Shown here: one piece after another, positions 21,600 to 30,013 of the stretch | Layout: the number at the start of each line of letters is the position of its first letter | How positions within the stretch are numbered: the stretch's first letter is position 1 | NCBI GenBank assembly: GCA_000193795.2 | Contig: AEPI01000057.1 | Coordinates: 1-32,288 of the forward strand | DNA length: 32,288 bases | Direction of reading: 5' to 3' | Origin: Neisseria lactamica NS19 | Lineage (GTDB): Bacteria > Pseudomonadota > Gammaproteobacteria > Burkholderiales > Neisseriaceae | Translations under genes and position numbers: made by a program | Notes under the pieces: model-generated | Databases searched by the model: none | What the model saw: the letters and a program-made list of their open reading frames with translations, nothing else | What the model was told of the DNA's origin: nothing

Positions 21600-24059
21600 A
21601 TGAACCCGACCGCACAACACATCCGCCGCCTCACCGACCTGCTCAACCGCTACGCCTACGAATACTACACTCTCGACGCGCCCAGCGTACCCGATGCCGA
21701 ATACGACAAATTGTTCCGCGAACTCGAAGCGTTAGAATTAAACCACCCCGAGCTCAAACTGCCCGACAGCCCGACCCAGCGCGTCGGCGGCGAGCCTTTG
21801 GCGGGATTTGATGAAGTGCGCCACGAAGTGCCGATGTTGTCGCTGACCAACGCCTTTTCCCCGCAAGATGAAAACGGCGTGTTCGACCACGCCGAAATGT
21901 ACGCTTTCGACCAACGCGTGCGCGACGGCTTGGACGGCGGCAATCCCGAATACGTTATCGAACCCAAATTCGACGGCCTCGCCATCAGCCTGCTCTACCG
22001 CGACGGCGTATTAGTGCAGGCGGCAACGCGCGGCGACGGCACGACGGGCGAAGACGTTACCCGAAACGTCAAAACCGTCGCCAACATCCCCCTGCGGCTG
22101 CACGGCGACAATCCGCCCGAACTCATCGAAGTGCGCGGCGAAGTGCTGATGCTCAAAGCCGATTTTGCCGCCCTCAATAAAAGACAAAACGAAAACGGGC
22201 AAAAACCCTTTGCCAATCCGCGCAACGCCGCCGCCGGCAGCCTGCGCCAACTCGATTCGCGCATCACCGCGCAACGCAAACTGCACTTTTTCCCCTATTC
22301 GATTGCCCGTCAGCAAGGCGGTTTCATCGCGGAAGAACACATCCGGGAACTCGCCTATTTCCAAGAACTCGGCTTCAGCCTGCCCGACGGCAATTTCGGC
22401 TGTTTCAAAAATATCGGCGAAGTATTGGCGTTTTACGAACAAATGCAGCAAAAACGCCCCGAATTGCCCTACGAAATCGACGGTATGGTGGTTAAAGTCA
22501 ACAGTTTGGCGCAACAGCGCGAACTCGGCTTCATCTCCCGCGCGCCGCGCTGGGCGATTGCCCACAAATTCCCTGCCGAAGAAGCATTAACCATTGTCGA
22601 AGCCATAGACGTACAAATCGGGCGCACCGGCGCGGTAACGCCGGTTGCCCGCCTGCAACCCGTATTCGTCGGCGGAGTAACCGTCGCCAACGCCACCCTG
22701 CACAATCAGGACGAAGTGTCGCGTAAAGACGTGCGCGTCGGCGATACCGTCGTCGTGCGCCGTGCCGGAGACGTAATTCCCGAAGTCGTGCGCGTGATTT
22801 TTGAACGCCGCCCGATGCGGGAAACCGCCCCTGCCGTTTCAAACGGCATCGGGCATCAGCAGGACGACCTGTTTGCCGAAACGCCTTCCGCCGGGCAAAC
22901 CCGATCCGTCCCGCTCCACAAGCCCTACCGCCTGCCGGCCCGTTGCCCCATCTGCCGCAGCGAAATCGAACGCGAAGAAGGCGAAGCCGTCGCCCGATGC
23001 AGCGGCGGTATGCTTTGCCAGGCGCAACGCGCGCAAGGTTTAATCCACTTCGCCTCGCGCAAGGCGATGGACATCGACGGCTTGGGGGAAAAACAAATCG
23101 AACAGCTTGTCGCGCAAGACCTCGTCCGCCATTTCGCCGACCTCTACCGCCTCGACATCCCGACCCTGCAAAAAATGAAGGAAGCGGCGGACAAAACCGT
23201 TGCCGAACCGGCCCCAATGCCGTCTGAAAGCAGTTCGGGCGGCACATCGGGCAAACATAAAAAACAACCGGTCAAGTGGGCGGAAAACATCCTTGCAGGC
23301 ATAGAAGCCGGCAAAACGCCCGAACTCGCCCGCTTCCTGTTCGCGCTCGGCATCCGCCACGTCGGCGAACGCACCGCCAAAACGCTGGCGCAGGCATTCG
23401 GCACATTGGAACACGTCCGCCGCGCCCCCGAACCCGTCCTCGCCTGCCTGCCCGACATCGGCACGGTAGTGGCGCGTTCCATCGCCCACTTCTTCGCCCA
23501 AGACGCGCAGCAGGCGATGATAGACGAGCTGCTCGCCGCAGGCGTTGCCCCGCAAACCCAAGCCGTTACCATCCCGCCCGCCCGACACGCCGAGCCGCAA
23601 CGCTGGATTGCCCGCCTGCCCGGCTTCAAAATCAGCGAAAACAAAGCCCAAGCCTTATGGGAACTCGCCGGCAAAAGCATAGAAGGTCTGCAAACCGACA
23701 AAGCCCTCCCTGCCGACTGGCAGGCGTGGCGCAGCGAGGCACAAAACGCCGCCCTGCTCGAAAACCTGAAAACCTTCTTCGTGCAAATGCCGTCTGAAGA
23801 CGAGGCGGCGCAAGGTTCAGACGGCATCAATAAAGCCGTGGCAGGCAAAACCTTTGTGTTAACCGGCACCCTGCCCACCCTCAAGCGCGACCGGGCCCAA
23901 GCCTTGATCGAAGCCGCAGGCGGCAAAGTTTCCGGCAGCGTGTCCAAAAAAACCGACTACGTCGTCGCCGGAGAAGCCGCCGGCAGCAAGCTGGAAAAAG
24001 CCAATGCCTTGGGCATTTCCGTCCTCAGCGAAGCCGAACTGCTTACCCTGCTCGGCTGA
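21600..24059 (+). CDS. ligA: NAD-dependent DNA ligase
   Basis: LigA seals nicks in replication and repair using NAD. The protein has 819 residues, well above the usual 670 or so. In order: domain Ia (HIRRLTDLLNRYAYEYY), the adenylation domain with Lys123 in EPKFDGLAIS, the OB fold, a C4 zinc finger beginning CPIC (Cys449, Cys452), helix-hairpin-helix repeats and a C-terminal BRCT domain (about 744-819). The extra length lies in an insert before the zinc finger, one before the HhH repeats containing MPSES, and a linker before BRCT built from an uptake-sequence pair. The ATG at 21600 gives the family N terminus but has no clear Shine-Dalgarno sequence. Confidence 0.96.
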   Translation: MNPTAQHIRRLTDLLNRYAYEYYTLDAPSVPDAEYDKLFRELEALELNHPELKLPDSPTQRVGGEPLAGFDEVRHEVPMLSLTNAFSPQDENGVFDHAEMYAFDQRVRDGLDGGNPEYVIEPKFDGLAISLLYRDGVLVQAATRGDGTTGEDVTRNVKTVANIPLRLHGDNPPELIEVRGEVLMLKADFAALNKRQNENGQKPFANPRNAAAGSLRQLDSRITAQRKLHFFPYSIARQQGGFIAEEHIRELAYFQELGFSLPDGNFGCFKNIGEVLAFYEQMQQKRPELPYEIDGMVVKVNSLAQQRELGFISRAPRWAIAHKFPAEEALTIVEAIDVQIGRTGAVTPVARLQPVFVGGVTVANATLHNQDEVSRKDVRVGDTVVVRRAGDVIPEVVRVIFERRPMRETAPAVSNGIGHQQDDLFAETPSAGQTRSVPLHKPYRLPARCPICRSEIEREEGEAVARCSGGMLCQAQRAQGLIHFASRKAMDIDGLGEKQIEQLVAQDLVRHFADLYRLDIPTLQKMKEAADKTVAEPAPMPSESSSGGTSGKHKKQPVKWAENILAGIEAGKTPELARFLFALGIRHVGERTAKTLAQAFGTLEHVRRAPEPVLACLPDIGTVVARSIAHFFAQDAQQAMIDELLAAGVAPQTQAVTIPPARHAEPQRWIARLPGFKISENKAQALWELAGKSIEGLQTDKALPADWQAWRSEAQNAALLENLKTFFVQMPSEDEAAQGSDGINKAVAGKTFVLTGTLPTLKRDRAQALIEAAGGKVSGSVSKKTDYVVAGEAAGSKLEKANALGISVLSEAELLTLLG

Positions 24060-24063
24060 ACCT

Positions 24064-24092
24064 ATGCCGTCTGAACCGCCTTCAGACGGCAT
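24064..24092 (+). terminator. DUS-pair terminator of ligA
   Basis: ATGCCGTCTGAA and TTCAGACGGCAT are separated by 5 nt, directly after the ligA stop. There is only a weak T run, so read-through into hemW is possible. Confidence 0.7.
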
Positions 24093-24115
24093 TGTCCACT
24101 TTTCCGAACCATACT

Positions 24116-25291
24116 ATGCACACCATTTCCTTTCCAAACCGCACCCGACTCACCGCCCTGCCTCCCCTGTCGCTCTATATCCACATCCCGTGGTGCATCA
24201 AAAAATGCCCGTATTGCGACTTCAATTCCCACAGCCTGAAAAACGGATTGCCCGAAGCCGCCTATATCGACGCGCTGCTGACCGATTTGCAACTTGAATT
24301 GCCTAATATCTGGGGCAGGCCGGTGGAAACGATCTTTTTCGGCGGCGGTACGCCCAGCCTGTTTCAGGCGGAATCGATTGACCGTTTGTTGAGCGGCGTG
24401 CGCTCGCTGTTGCGCTTGCAGCCCGAAGCGGAAATTACGTTGGAAGCTAATCCGGGTACGTTTGAAATCGAAAAGTTTCAGGGATTTAAAGACGCAGGCA
24501 TCACGCGGCTTTCTATTGGCGTGCAGAGTTTCAACAACGATATGCTCTCAAGGCTGGGGCGCGTCCACAACGGCAAAGAAGCCTTAACCGCCATAGCTAC
24601 TGCCTTGAAATTATTTGATAAAGTCAATATCGACTTGATGTACGCCCTGCCGAACCAGACCGTTCAGACGGCATTGGACGACGTACAAACCGCCATCGCT
24701 ACGGGCGCGACACACATCAGCGCGTATCATCTGACGATGGAACCGAACACGCCGTTCGGTCATACGCCGCCGAAAGGTTTGCCACAAGACGAAGCGGCGC
24801 TCGACATCGAAGACGCGGTACACGGCGCGCTGGAAGGCGCGGGTTTTGTCCACTACGAAACATCGGCTTTTGCAAAACCCGCCATGCAGTGCCGCCACAA
24901 TTTGAACTACTGGCAGTTCGGCGATTATTTGGGCATAGGCGCGGGCGCGCACGGCAAAATCTCCTATCCTGACCGCATCGAGCGCACCGTCCGCCGCCGC
25001 CATCCCAACGACTACCTCGCCTTAATGCAAAACCGGCCGGGCGAAGCCGTCGAACGCAAAACCGTTGCCGCCGAAGATTTGCCGTTCGAGTTTATGATGA
25101 ATGCCCTGCGCCTGACCGACGGCGTATCCGCCGCGATGTTGCAGGAACGCACGGGCGTAGCGAGTGCCAAAATCATGGCGCAAATCGAAACGGCAAGACA
25201 AAAAGGCTTGCTGGACACCGACCCGACCATGTTCCGCCCGACCGAAAAAGGACGCTTGTTTTTAAACGATTTGTTGCAATGCTTTTTATAA
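24116..25291 (+). CDS. hemW: Radical SAM heme chaperone HemW
   Basis: HemW binds heme and a 4Fe-4S cluster and is thought to deliver heme to respiratory enzymes; it is often misnamed oxygen-independent coproporphyrinogen III oxidase. The 391-residue protein has the radical SAM cysteines Cys27, Cys31 and Cys34 (CIKKCPYC), FFGGGTPS, LEANPGT, SIGVQSFN and DLMYALPNQT. It lacks the extended N-terminal region of true HemN. The ATG at 24116 was chosen over an upstream TTG. An uptake sequence is embedded in the coding region near 24662. Confidence 0.93.
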   Translation: MHTISFPNRTRLTALPPLSLYIHIPWCIKKCPYCDFNSHSLKNGLPEAAYIDALLTDLQLELPNIWGRPVETIFFGGGTPSLFQAESIDRLLSGVRSLLRLQPEAEITLEANPGTFEIEKFQGFKDAGITRLSIGVQSFNNDMLSRLGRVHNGKEALTAIATALKLFDKVNIDLMYALPNQTVQTALDDVQTAIATGATHISAYHLTMEPNTPFGHTPPKGLPQDEAALDIEDAVHGALEGAGFVHYETSAFAKPAMQCRHNLNYWQFGDYLGIGAGAHGKISYPDRIERTVRRRHPNDYLALMQNRPGEAVERKTVAAEDLPFEFMMNALRLTDGVSAAMLQERTGVASAKIMAQIETARQKGLLDTDPTMFRPTEKGRLFLNDLLQCFL

Positions 25292-25395
25292 ATCTTTGTA
25301 TTGCTGCGGCAGATGGTTTTCAGACGGCCTCCAAGACATGCTGCGCCTTTTATTGCGGTATTGAGGCTCCTCAGTCATGCCAAACCATCCAAACA

Positions 25396-25423
25396 TTGTT
25401 TAAACCGTCATAAACAATATAAT
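25396..25423 (+). promoter_or_regulatory. Probable promoter of the Opa-like gene
   Basis: A perfect -10 TATAAT (25418-25423) lies 16 nt after a weak -35 TTGTTT. The resulting leader is about 60 nt. Confidence 0.6.
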
Positions 25424-25491
25424 CGGGCCGCCGGCAGTTGCAATCCGTTTGACTACTAATAATTTTCTATCCAATTATTGAGGATGACATC

Positions 25492-26073
25492 ATGAAAAAA
25501 GTTCTGGCTACCTTAGTTGCCCTTTCCCTTCCCGCTATCGCACTGGCAGACGAACACCGTGGATTTTATATCCAAGGCGATGTCGGCCATACTTCGGTAA
25601 AAGCCAAGATTTACGACGAAAGCAAGACGGCAAAAAGCTTCAGCCCGCGCCTGTCTGCCGGATATGATTTCGGCGATTTCCGTGTGGCAGCCGACTACAC
25701 CCACTACAAATCCCACAAAGAAAGCGGCAGAATCAGCAGCTCCACCACTTATGACGCGAAAGCCAAAATCCAAAGTTTCGGCGTTTCCGCCATTTACGAT
25801 ATCAACCTGCAATCCCCTGTTAAACCTTATGTCGGCGCACGCGTAGGCATCAACCACGTATCGTTTGACACAAAGGAATACGGCACAAGCTCCATCGAAC
25901 ATTATGAAACCCGCAAAACCAAAACCGGCTTGGGCGTGATGACAGGCATCGGTTACGACATCAATCAAAACATCGCCCTGGATGCAGGCTACCGCTACAA
26001 CTACTGGGGCAAATTCGACGGCGTAAAAGTACACTCTCACGAACTCTCCGCCGGTGTCCGCGTGAAATTCTAA
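25492..26073 (+). CDS. Opacity-family outer membrane porin-like protein (NspA paralogue)
   Basis: The 193-residue precursor has a signal peptide (MKKVLATLVALSLPAIALA) and a mature barrel of about 174 residues ending in Phe (AGVRVKF), the outer membrane assembly signal. It aligns by eye with NspA along its whole length: GFYIQGDVGH, KSFSPRLSAGYDF, VAADYTHYK, SPVKPYVGAR and LDAGYRYNYWGK. The differences concentrate in the predicted surface loops, which are longer here. An eight-stranded barrel is likely. A single-gene unit is suggested by its own promoter and terminator. The ligand is unknown. Confidence 0.9.
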   Translation: MKKVLATLVALSLPAIALADEHRGFYIQGDVGHTSVKAKIYDESKTAKSFSPRLSAGYDFGDFRVAADYTHYKSHKESGRISSSTTYDAKAKIQSFGVSAIYDINLQSPVKPYVGARVGINHVSFDTKEYGTSSIEHYETRKTKTGLGVMTGIGYDINQNIALDAGYRYNYWGKFDGVKVHSHELSAGVRVKF

Positions 26074-26092
26074 TTCCCGCATCCCTCATAAT

Positions 26093-26128
26093 AAAACCGC
26101 CTGAAGCGTCCAAACTTCGGGCGGTTTT
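26093..26128 (+). terminator. Terminator of the Opa-like gene
   Basis: A 14-bp stem AAAACCGCCTGAAG / CTTCGGGCGGTTTT contains one G-T wobble and an 8-nt loop and ends in TTTT. It contains no consensus uptake sequence. Confidence 0.85.
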
Positions 26129-26143
26129 CGCAAATGAGTGAAG

Positions 26144-26299
26144 TATAGTGGATTAACAAAAATCAGGACAAGGCGACGAAGCCGCAGACAGTACAAATAG
26201 TACGGAACAGATTCACTTGGTGCTTCAGCACCTTAGAGAATCGTTCTCTTTGAGCTAAGGCGAGGCAACGCCGTACTGGTTTAAATTTAATCCACTATA
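26144..26299. repeat. Correia repeat enclosed element (full-length, 156 bp) upstream of nspA
   Basis: It has TATAGTGGATTAA and TTAATCCACTATA ends with a complete core. It separates the terminator of the Opa-like gene from the nspA promoter, 92 nt before the nspA start. Confidence 0.97.
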
Positions 26300-26330
26300 T
26301 TACGATGCAAAAAGAAAATTTCGGTATAAT
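26300..26330 (+). promoter_or_regulatory. Probable nspA promoter
   Basis: A perfect TATAAT lies at 26325-26330. The -35 region is poor (TTACGA at 26300-26305 overlaps the edge of the Correia element with 19-nt spacing). The element junction therefore supplies part of the promoter. Confidence 0.55.
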
Positions 26331-26391
26331 ACGGCAGAATTCTTTAACGGATTCTTAACAATTTTCCTCCCTATCATAAAGGAACTGAAAT

Positions 26392-26916
26392 ATGAAAAAA
26401 GCACTTGCCGCACTGATTGCCCTCGCCCTCCCCGCCGCCGCACTGGCAGAAGGCGCATCCGGCTTTTACGTCCAAGCCGATGCCGCACACGCCAAAGCCT
26501 CAAGCTCTTTAGGTTCTGCCAAAGGCTTCAGCCCGCGCATCTCCGCAGGCTACCGCATCAACAACCTCCGCTTCGCCGTCGATTACACGCGCTACAAAAA
26601 CTATAAAGCCCCATCCACCGATTTCAAACTTTCCAGCATCGGCGCGTCCGCCATTTATGACTTCGACACCCAATCGCCCGTCAAACCGTATCTCGGCGCG
26701 CGCTTGAGCCTCAACCGCGCCTCCGTCGATTTGGGCGGCAGCGACAGCTTCCGCCAAACCTCCACCGGCCTCGGCGTATTGGCGGGCGTAAGCTATGCCG
26801 TTACCCCCAATGTCGATCTGGATGCCGGCTACCGCTACAACTACATCGGCAAAGTCAACACTGTCAAAAACGTCCGTTCCGGCGAACTGTCCGCCGGCGT
26901 GCGCGTCAAATTCTGA
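26392..26916 (+). CDS. nspA: Neisserial surface protein A
   Basis: NspA is an eight-stranded outer membrane barrel; in the meningococcus it binds the complement regulator factor H and has been studied as a vaccine antigen. The 174-residue precursor has the signal peptide MKKALAALIALALPAAALA and mature start EGASGFYVQADAAHAKASSS, and ends GVRVKF. The sequence is very close to the known NspA proteins but differs at several loop positions (for example RINNLRF, FKLSSIG and DSFRQTSTG), which argues against it being simply a reference meningococcal or gonococcal allele. AAAGGA precedes the ATG. It is preceded by a Correia element and a paralogue. Confidence 0.97.
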   Translation: MKKALAALIALALPAAALAEGASGFYVQADAAHAKASSSLGSAKGFSPRISAGYRINNLRFAVDYTRYKNYKAPSTDFKLSSIGASAIYDFDTQSPVKPYLGARLSLNRASVDLGGSDSFRQTSTGLGVLAGVSYAVTPNVDLDAGYRYNYIGKVNTVKNVRSGELSAGVRVKF

Positions 26917-26933
26917 TATACGCGTTATTCCGC

Positions 26934-26966
26934 AAACCGCCGAGCCTTTCGGCGGTTTTGTTTTCC
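26934..26966 (+). terminator. Rho-independent terminator of nspA
   Basis: A 10-bp stem AAACCGCCGA / TCGGCGGTTT with a 5-nt loop is followed by TGTTTTCC. Confidence 0.88.
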
Positions 26967-27052
26967 GCCGCCGCAACTACACAAGCCGGCGGTTTTGTAC
27001 GATAATCCCGAATGCTGCGGCTTCTGCCGCCCTATTTTTTGAGGAATCCGAA

Positions 27053-27442
27053 ATGTCCAAAACCATCATCCACACCGATAAAGCCCCCGCCGCCATCGGC
27101 GCGTACAGCCAAGCCGTGCGCGCGGGCGACACCGTTTACATGAGCGGTCAAATCCCACTCGATCCCGCCACCATGACCGTCGTCGGCAACGGCGATTTCC
27201 GCGCCGAAGCGCGCCAAGTGTTTCAAAACCTGCAGGCCGTTGCCGAAGCGGCAGGCGGCACGCTGGGCGACATCGTCAAACTCAACGCCTACCTGACCGA
27301 CCTTGCCAACTTCGCCGTTTTCAACGAAGTGATGGCGGAATTTATCGCCGAGCCGTTCCCCGCCCGCGCCGCCGTCGGCGTTGCCTCGCTGCCCAAAGGC
27401 GTGCAGGTCGAAGCCGAAGCCGTCCTCGTTTTGAACGCATAA
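27053..27442 (+). CDS. ridA: RidA family enamine/imine deaminase
   Basis: RidA hydrolyses reactive enamines and imines such as 2-aminoacrylate released by PLP enzymes. The 129-residue protein has GAYSQAV, VYMSGQIPLDPATM, the AEARQVFQNLQAVAEAAG helix, the Arg of FPARAAVGVASLPKG that binds the substrate carboxylate, and EAEAVL at the end. The ATG at 27053 has GAGGA 8 nt upstream; the open frame to the left is an artefact across the nspA terminator. Confidence 0.95.
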   Translation: MSKTIIHTDKAPAAIGAYSQAVRAGDTVYMSGQIPLDPATMTVVGNGDFRAEARQVFQNLQAVAEAAGGTLGDIVKLNAYLTDLANFAVFNEVMAEFIAEPFPARAAVGVASLPKGVQVEAEAVLVLNA

Positions 27443-27448
27443 TTCCAC

Positions 27449-27487
27449 GTTCGGACGGCATAAGATTTCCAACCGTGCCGTCCGAAC
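27449..27487 (+). terminator. Hairpin after ridA made of two altered DUS arms
   Basis: GTTCGGACGGCA (27449-27460) pairs perfectly with TGCCGTCCGAAC (27476-27487). Each arm differs from the uptake consensus at one base, and the two changes are complementary. No T run follows, so termination is uncertain. Confidence 0.6.
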
Positions 27488-27518
27488 CGCAACACTTTCC
27501 CACTTCACAACACCCGCA

Positions 27519-28349
27519 ATGGCACATTACGCAATCGGCGACATCCAAGGCTGTTTCGACGAACTGACCGCGCTGCTCGGCAAAATCGGCTTCAACCACG
27601 GCACGGACACCCTCTGGCTGACGGGCGACATCGTCAACCGCGGCCCGAAATCCCTCGAAACGCTGCAATTCTGCATCCGGCACGGAAACAGCGTGCAAAT
27701 CGTCCTCGGCAACCACGACCTGCACCTGCTCGCCGTCGGCTGCGGCGAAGGCACGCCCAAACGCAGCGACACAATCGAACCCGTACTCAAACATCCCGAC
27801 GGCAAAAAAATGCTCGACTGGCTGCGCGCGCAACCGCTTTTGATACGCGACGGCGGCCGCGTGATGGTACACGCCGGCATCCTGCCGCAATGGCGCATAG
27901 ACCAAGCCGAATCGCTCGCCGGAGAAGCCGAAGCCGAACTGCGCGGCAAAAAATACGCCAAATTCTTCTCCAAGATGTACGGCAACAAACCCGCCGCTTG
28001 GGACGAAAACCTGACAGGCTATGCCCGCCTGCGCTTCATCGTCAACGCCTTCACGCGGATGCGCGCCCTGACCTTTAAAAACGAACTGGATTTCGACTAC
28101 AAATCCACAGTGAAAAAAATGCCGCTTTACCTGCGCCCGTGGTTCAAAGCCCCCAACCGGCAAAACCTCGACCACACCATCATCTTCGGACACTGGTCCT
28201 CGCTGGGCTACACGAATGCCGACAACGTCATCTCGCTGGACACCGGCGCGCTGTGGGGCGGACAGCTGACCGCCGTCAACCTCGAAACGGAAGAAATTAC
28301 CCAAGTCCAAGCCGCCGGCGGCATAGACTGGAAAAGCTTCGCAAAATAA
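27519..28349 (+). CDS. apaH: Diadenosine tetraphosphatase (symmetrical)
   Basis: ApaH splits Ap4A into two ADP and can remove Np4 caps from RNA. The 276-residue length is typical. Calcineurin-type metal motifs are in order: GDIQGCFDE at the N terminus, GDIVNRGPKS, then GNHDLHLLAVGCG, VHAGILPQW and the late FGHWSSLGY and LDTGALWGGQL. The start MAHYAIGD fits the family, though no clear ribosome binding site is seen. trkH follows after 14 nt and is probably cotranscribed. Confidence 0.96.
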   Translation: MAHYAIGDIQGCFDELTALLGKIGFNHGTDTLWLTGDIVNRGPKSLETLQFCIRHGNSVQIVLGNHDLHLLAVGCGEGTPKRSDTIEPVLKHPDGKKMLDWLRAQPLLIRDGGRVMVHAGILPQWRIDQAESLAGEAEAELRGKKYAKFFSKMYGNKPAAWDENLTGYARLRFIVNAFTRMRALTFKNELDFDYKSTVKKMPLYLRPWFKAPNRQNLDHTIIFGHWSSLGYTNADNVISLDTGALWGGQLTAVNLETEEITQVQAAGGIDWKSFAK

Positions 28350-28363
28350 CGGACCGCCCCACT

Positions 28364-29821
28364 ATGCACAAAATCCTGCCCATCGCCCACGTCCTCTCCC
28401 GACTGGGTATGCTGTTTTCCTTTATCCTGCTGATACCCGCCGCCCTCTCCTACGCCTTTTCGGACGGCGCGTACACCGCCTTCGCCACCACCGCGACCGT
28501 TACCCTTTCCGGCTCGTACATCGTCCGGCTCGCCACCCTCCGGTTCAGGCGCGAACTGCGCCCGCGCGACGGCTTCACCCTCGTCCTGATGTTGTGGCTG
28601 GCGTTTGCCGCTATGGCGGCGATGCCGATGTACCTGTATTTCCCGAATATGGGCTTTACCGACGCATTTTTTGAATCAATGTCGGGACTGACCACCACCG
28701 GCGCGACCGTCATCCCCCACGTCGACGGGCTCGCCCCCTCCGTCAACTTTTGGCGGCATATGCTCAACTGGCTGGGCGGGATGGGCATCATCGTCCTTGC
28801 CGTCGCCATCCTGCCTATGCTCGGCGTAGGCGGCACGCAGTTATTCAAAGCCGAAATCCCCGGTCTGGACAAAGAAAGCAAAATGTCGCCGCGCATTTCC
28901 CAAGTGGCGAAAAAACTCTGGTTCGGCTACACCCTGATCACCATCCTCGCGGCAGCCTGCCTGCATTTTGCCGGGATGGGCTGGTTCGATGCCGTCTGTC
29001 ACGCGCTGGCAACCCTCTCGCTGGGCGGGTTTTCCACCCACGATGCCAGCATAGCTTATTACAACTCCCCCCTCATCGAAGCGGTCATCATCGTTTTCAC
29101 CATTTTCGGCGGCATCAATTTTGCCAGCCATTTCTCCGCCCTCAACAACCGCAGCCTCAAAACCTATTGGAAAGACGAAGAATGCCGGACGATGCTGCTG
29201 CTGCTCTCCGGCAGCATCCTTGCCGCCGCCCTGTACCTGTGGCACACCGGCTATTACGCCGGCTTCGGCGAATCCCTGCGCTACACCGCTTTCAACTTCG
29301 TCTCCATCGGATTGGCAAACGGACTGGCCAACACCGACTTCGCAAAATGGCCGCTTTTGATTTCCCTGTGGATGTTTTTTCTCGCCAACATCCTCGCCAA
29401 CTCCGGCTCGACCGGCGGCGGCATCAAAACCATACGCGCCCTCGTCCTGTTCAAATTCAGCCTGCGCGAAATGATGGTGCTGCTGCACCCCAAAGCCGTC
29501 CGCACCGTCAAAATCAGCGGCAAGGCCATACCCGACCGCCTCGCGCTGACCGTTATGTCCTTCATCTTCATCTACTTTATGACCGTCGTCCTCTTCAGCT
29601 TCCTGCTGATGGCGAGCGGTATGGAATTTACCACCGCCTTCACCGCCGTCATCGCCTGCATCACCAATTCCGGCCCCGGTCTGGGCGAAGTCGGACCCGC
29701 CGGCAATTACGCCGGTTTGGACGTGATGCAGAAATGGATCTGCGTTGCCGCCATGCTCTTGGGCAGGCTGGAAATCTTCACCGTCTTCATCCTCTTTACC
29801 CCCGCCTACTGGAAAAAATAA
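28364..29821 (+). CDS. trkH: Trk potassium uptake system membrane protein TrkH
   Basis: TrkH is the channel-like subunit of a potassium transporter in the inner membrane, gated by the cytoplasmic protein TrkA (not in this window). The 485-residue protein has about ten membrane helices arranged as repeated M1-P-M2 units. Filter-like segments are SGLTTTGATV, LSLGGFST, the NSGSTGGG region and ITNSGPGLGEVGP, as in TrkH rather than KtrB. The ATG at 28364 matches the family N terminus; the ribosome binding site is weak. A DUS-pair terminator follows the stop. Confidence 0.95.
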   Translation: MHKILPIAHVLSRLGMLFSFILLIPAALSYAFSDGAYTAFATTATVTLSGSYIVRLATLRFRRELRPRDGFTLVLMLWLAFAAMAAMPMYLYFPNMGFTDAFFESMSGLTTTGATVIPHVDGLAPSVNFWRHMLNWLGGMGIIVLAVAILPMLGVGGTQLFKAEIPGLDKESKMSPRISQVAKKLWFGYTLITILAAACLHFAGMGWFDAVCHALATLSLGGFSTHDASIAYYNSPLIEAVIIVFTIFGGINFASHFSALNNRSLKTYWKDEECRTMLLLLSGSILAAALYLWHTGYYAGFGESLRYTAFNFVSIGLANGLANTDFAKWPLLISLWMFFLANILANSGSTGGGIKTIRALVLFKFSLREMMVLLHPKAVRTVKISGKAIPDRLALTVMSFIFIYFMTVVLFSFLLMASGMEFTTAFTAVIACITNSGPGLGEVGPAGNYAGLDVMQKWICVAAMLLGRLEIFTVFILFTPAYWKK

Positions 29822-29822
29822 A

Positions 29823-29854
29823 AAATGCCGTCTGAAAACTTTTCAGACGGCATT
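29823..29854. terminator. DUS-pair terminator after trkH
   Basis: AAATGCCGTCTGAAAA pairs with TTTTCAGACGGCATTT with almost no loop. It lies directly after the trkH stop and convergent to tRNA-Pro. Confidence 0.85.
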
Positions 29855-29882
29855 TCAAGAAAGTTTGCACATAATACGGACA

Positions 29883-29913
29883 AAAAGGCAGCCGTTTCAA
29901 AAACGGCTGCCTT
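29883..29913 (-). terminator. Rho-independent terminator of tRNA-Pro
   Basis: On the minus strand AAGGCAGCCGTTT pairs with AAACGGCTGCCTT, ending in TTTTTG. It lies a few bases past the tRNA CCA end. Confidence 0.92.
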
Positions 29914-29920
29914 ATGTTTT

Positions 29921-29997
29921 TGGTCGGAGTGAAAGGATTCGAACCTTCGACCCCTTGCACCCCATGCAAGTGCGCTACCAGACTGCGCCACACTCCG
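29921..29997 (-). tRNA. tRNA-Pro (GGG anticodon)
   Basis: The 77-nt gene has acceptor arms CGGAGTG / CACTCCG, discriminator A and an encoded CCA. The anticodon loop ATGGGGT lies in a CTTGC/GCAAG stem, and the T loop is GTTCGAATC. It reads CCC and CCU. Confidence 0.97.
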
Positions 29998-30013
29998 ACT
30001 TGATAAGTTGCGG

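Noticed and set aside
26795..27052. 86-residue N-terminal extension of RidA
   Set aside because: It runs through the end of nspA and its terminator; a good ribosome binding site precedes the ATG at 27053.
28139..28363. N-terminal extension of TrkH in the same frame
   Set aside because: It overlaps apaH in another frame and has no family similarity; the ATG at 28364 gives the normal TrkH N terminus.
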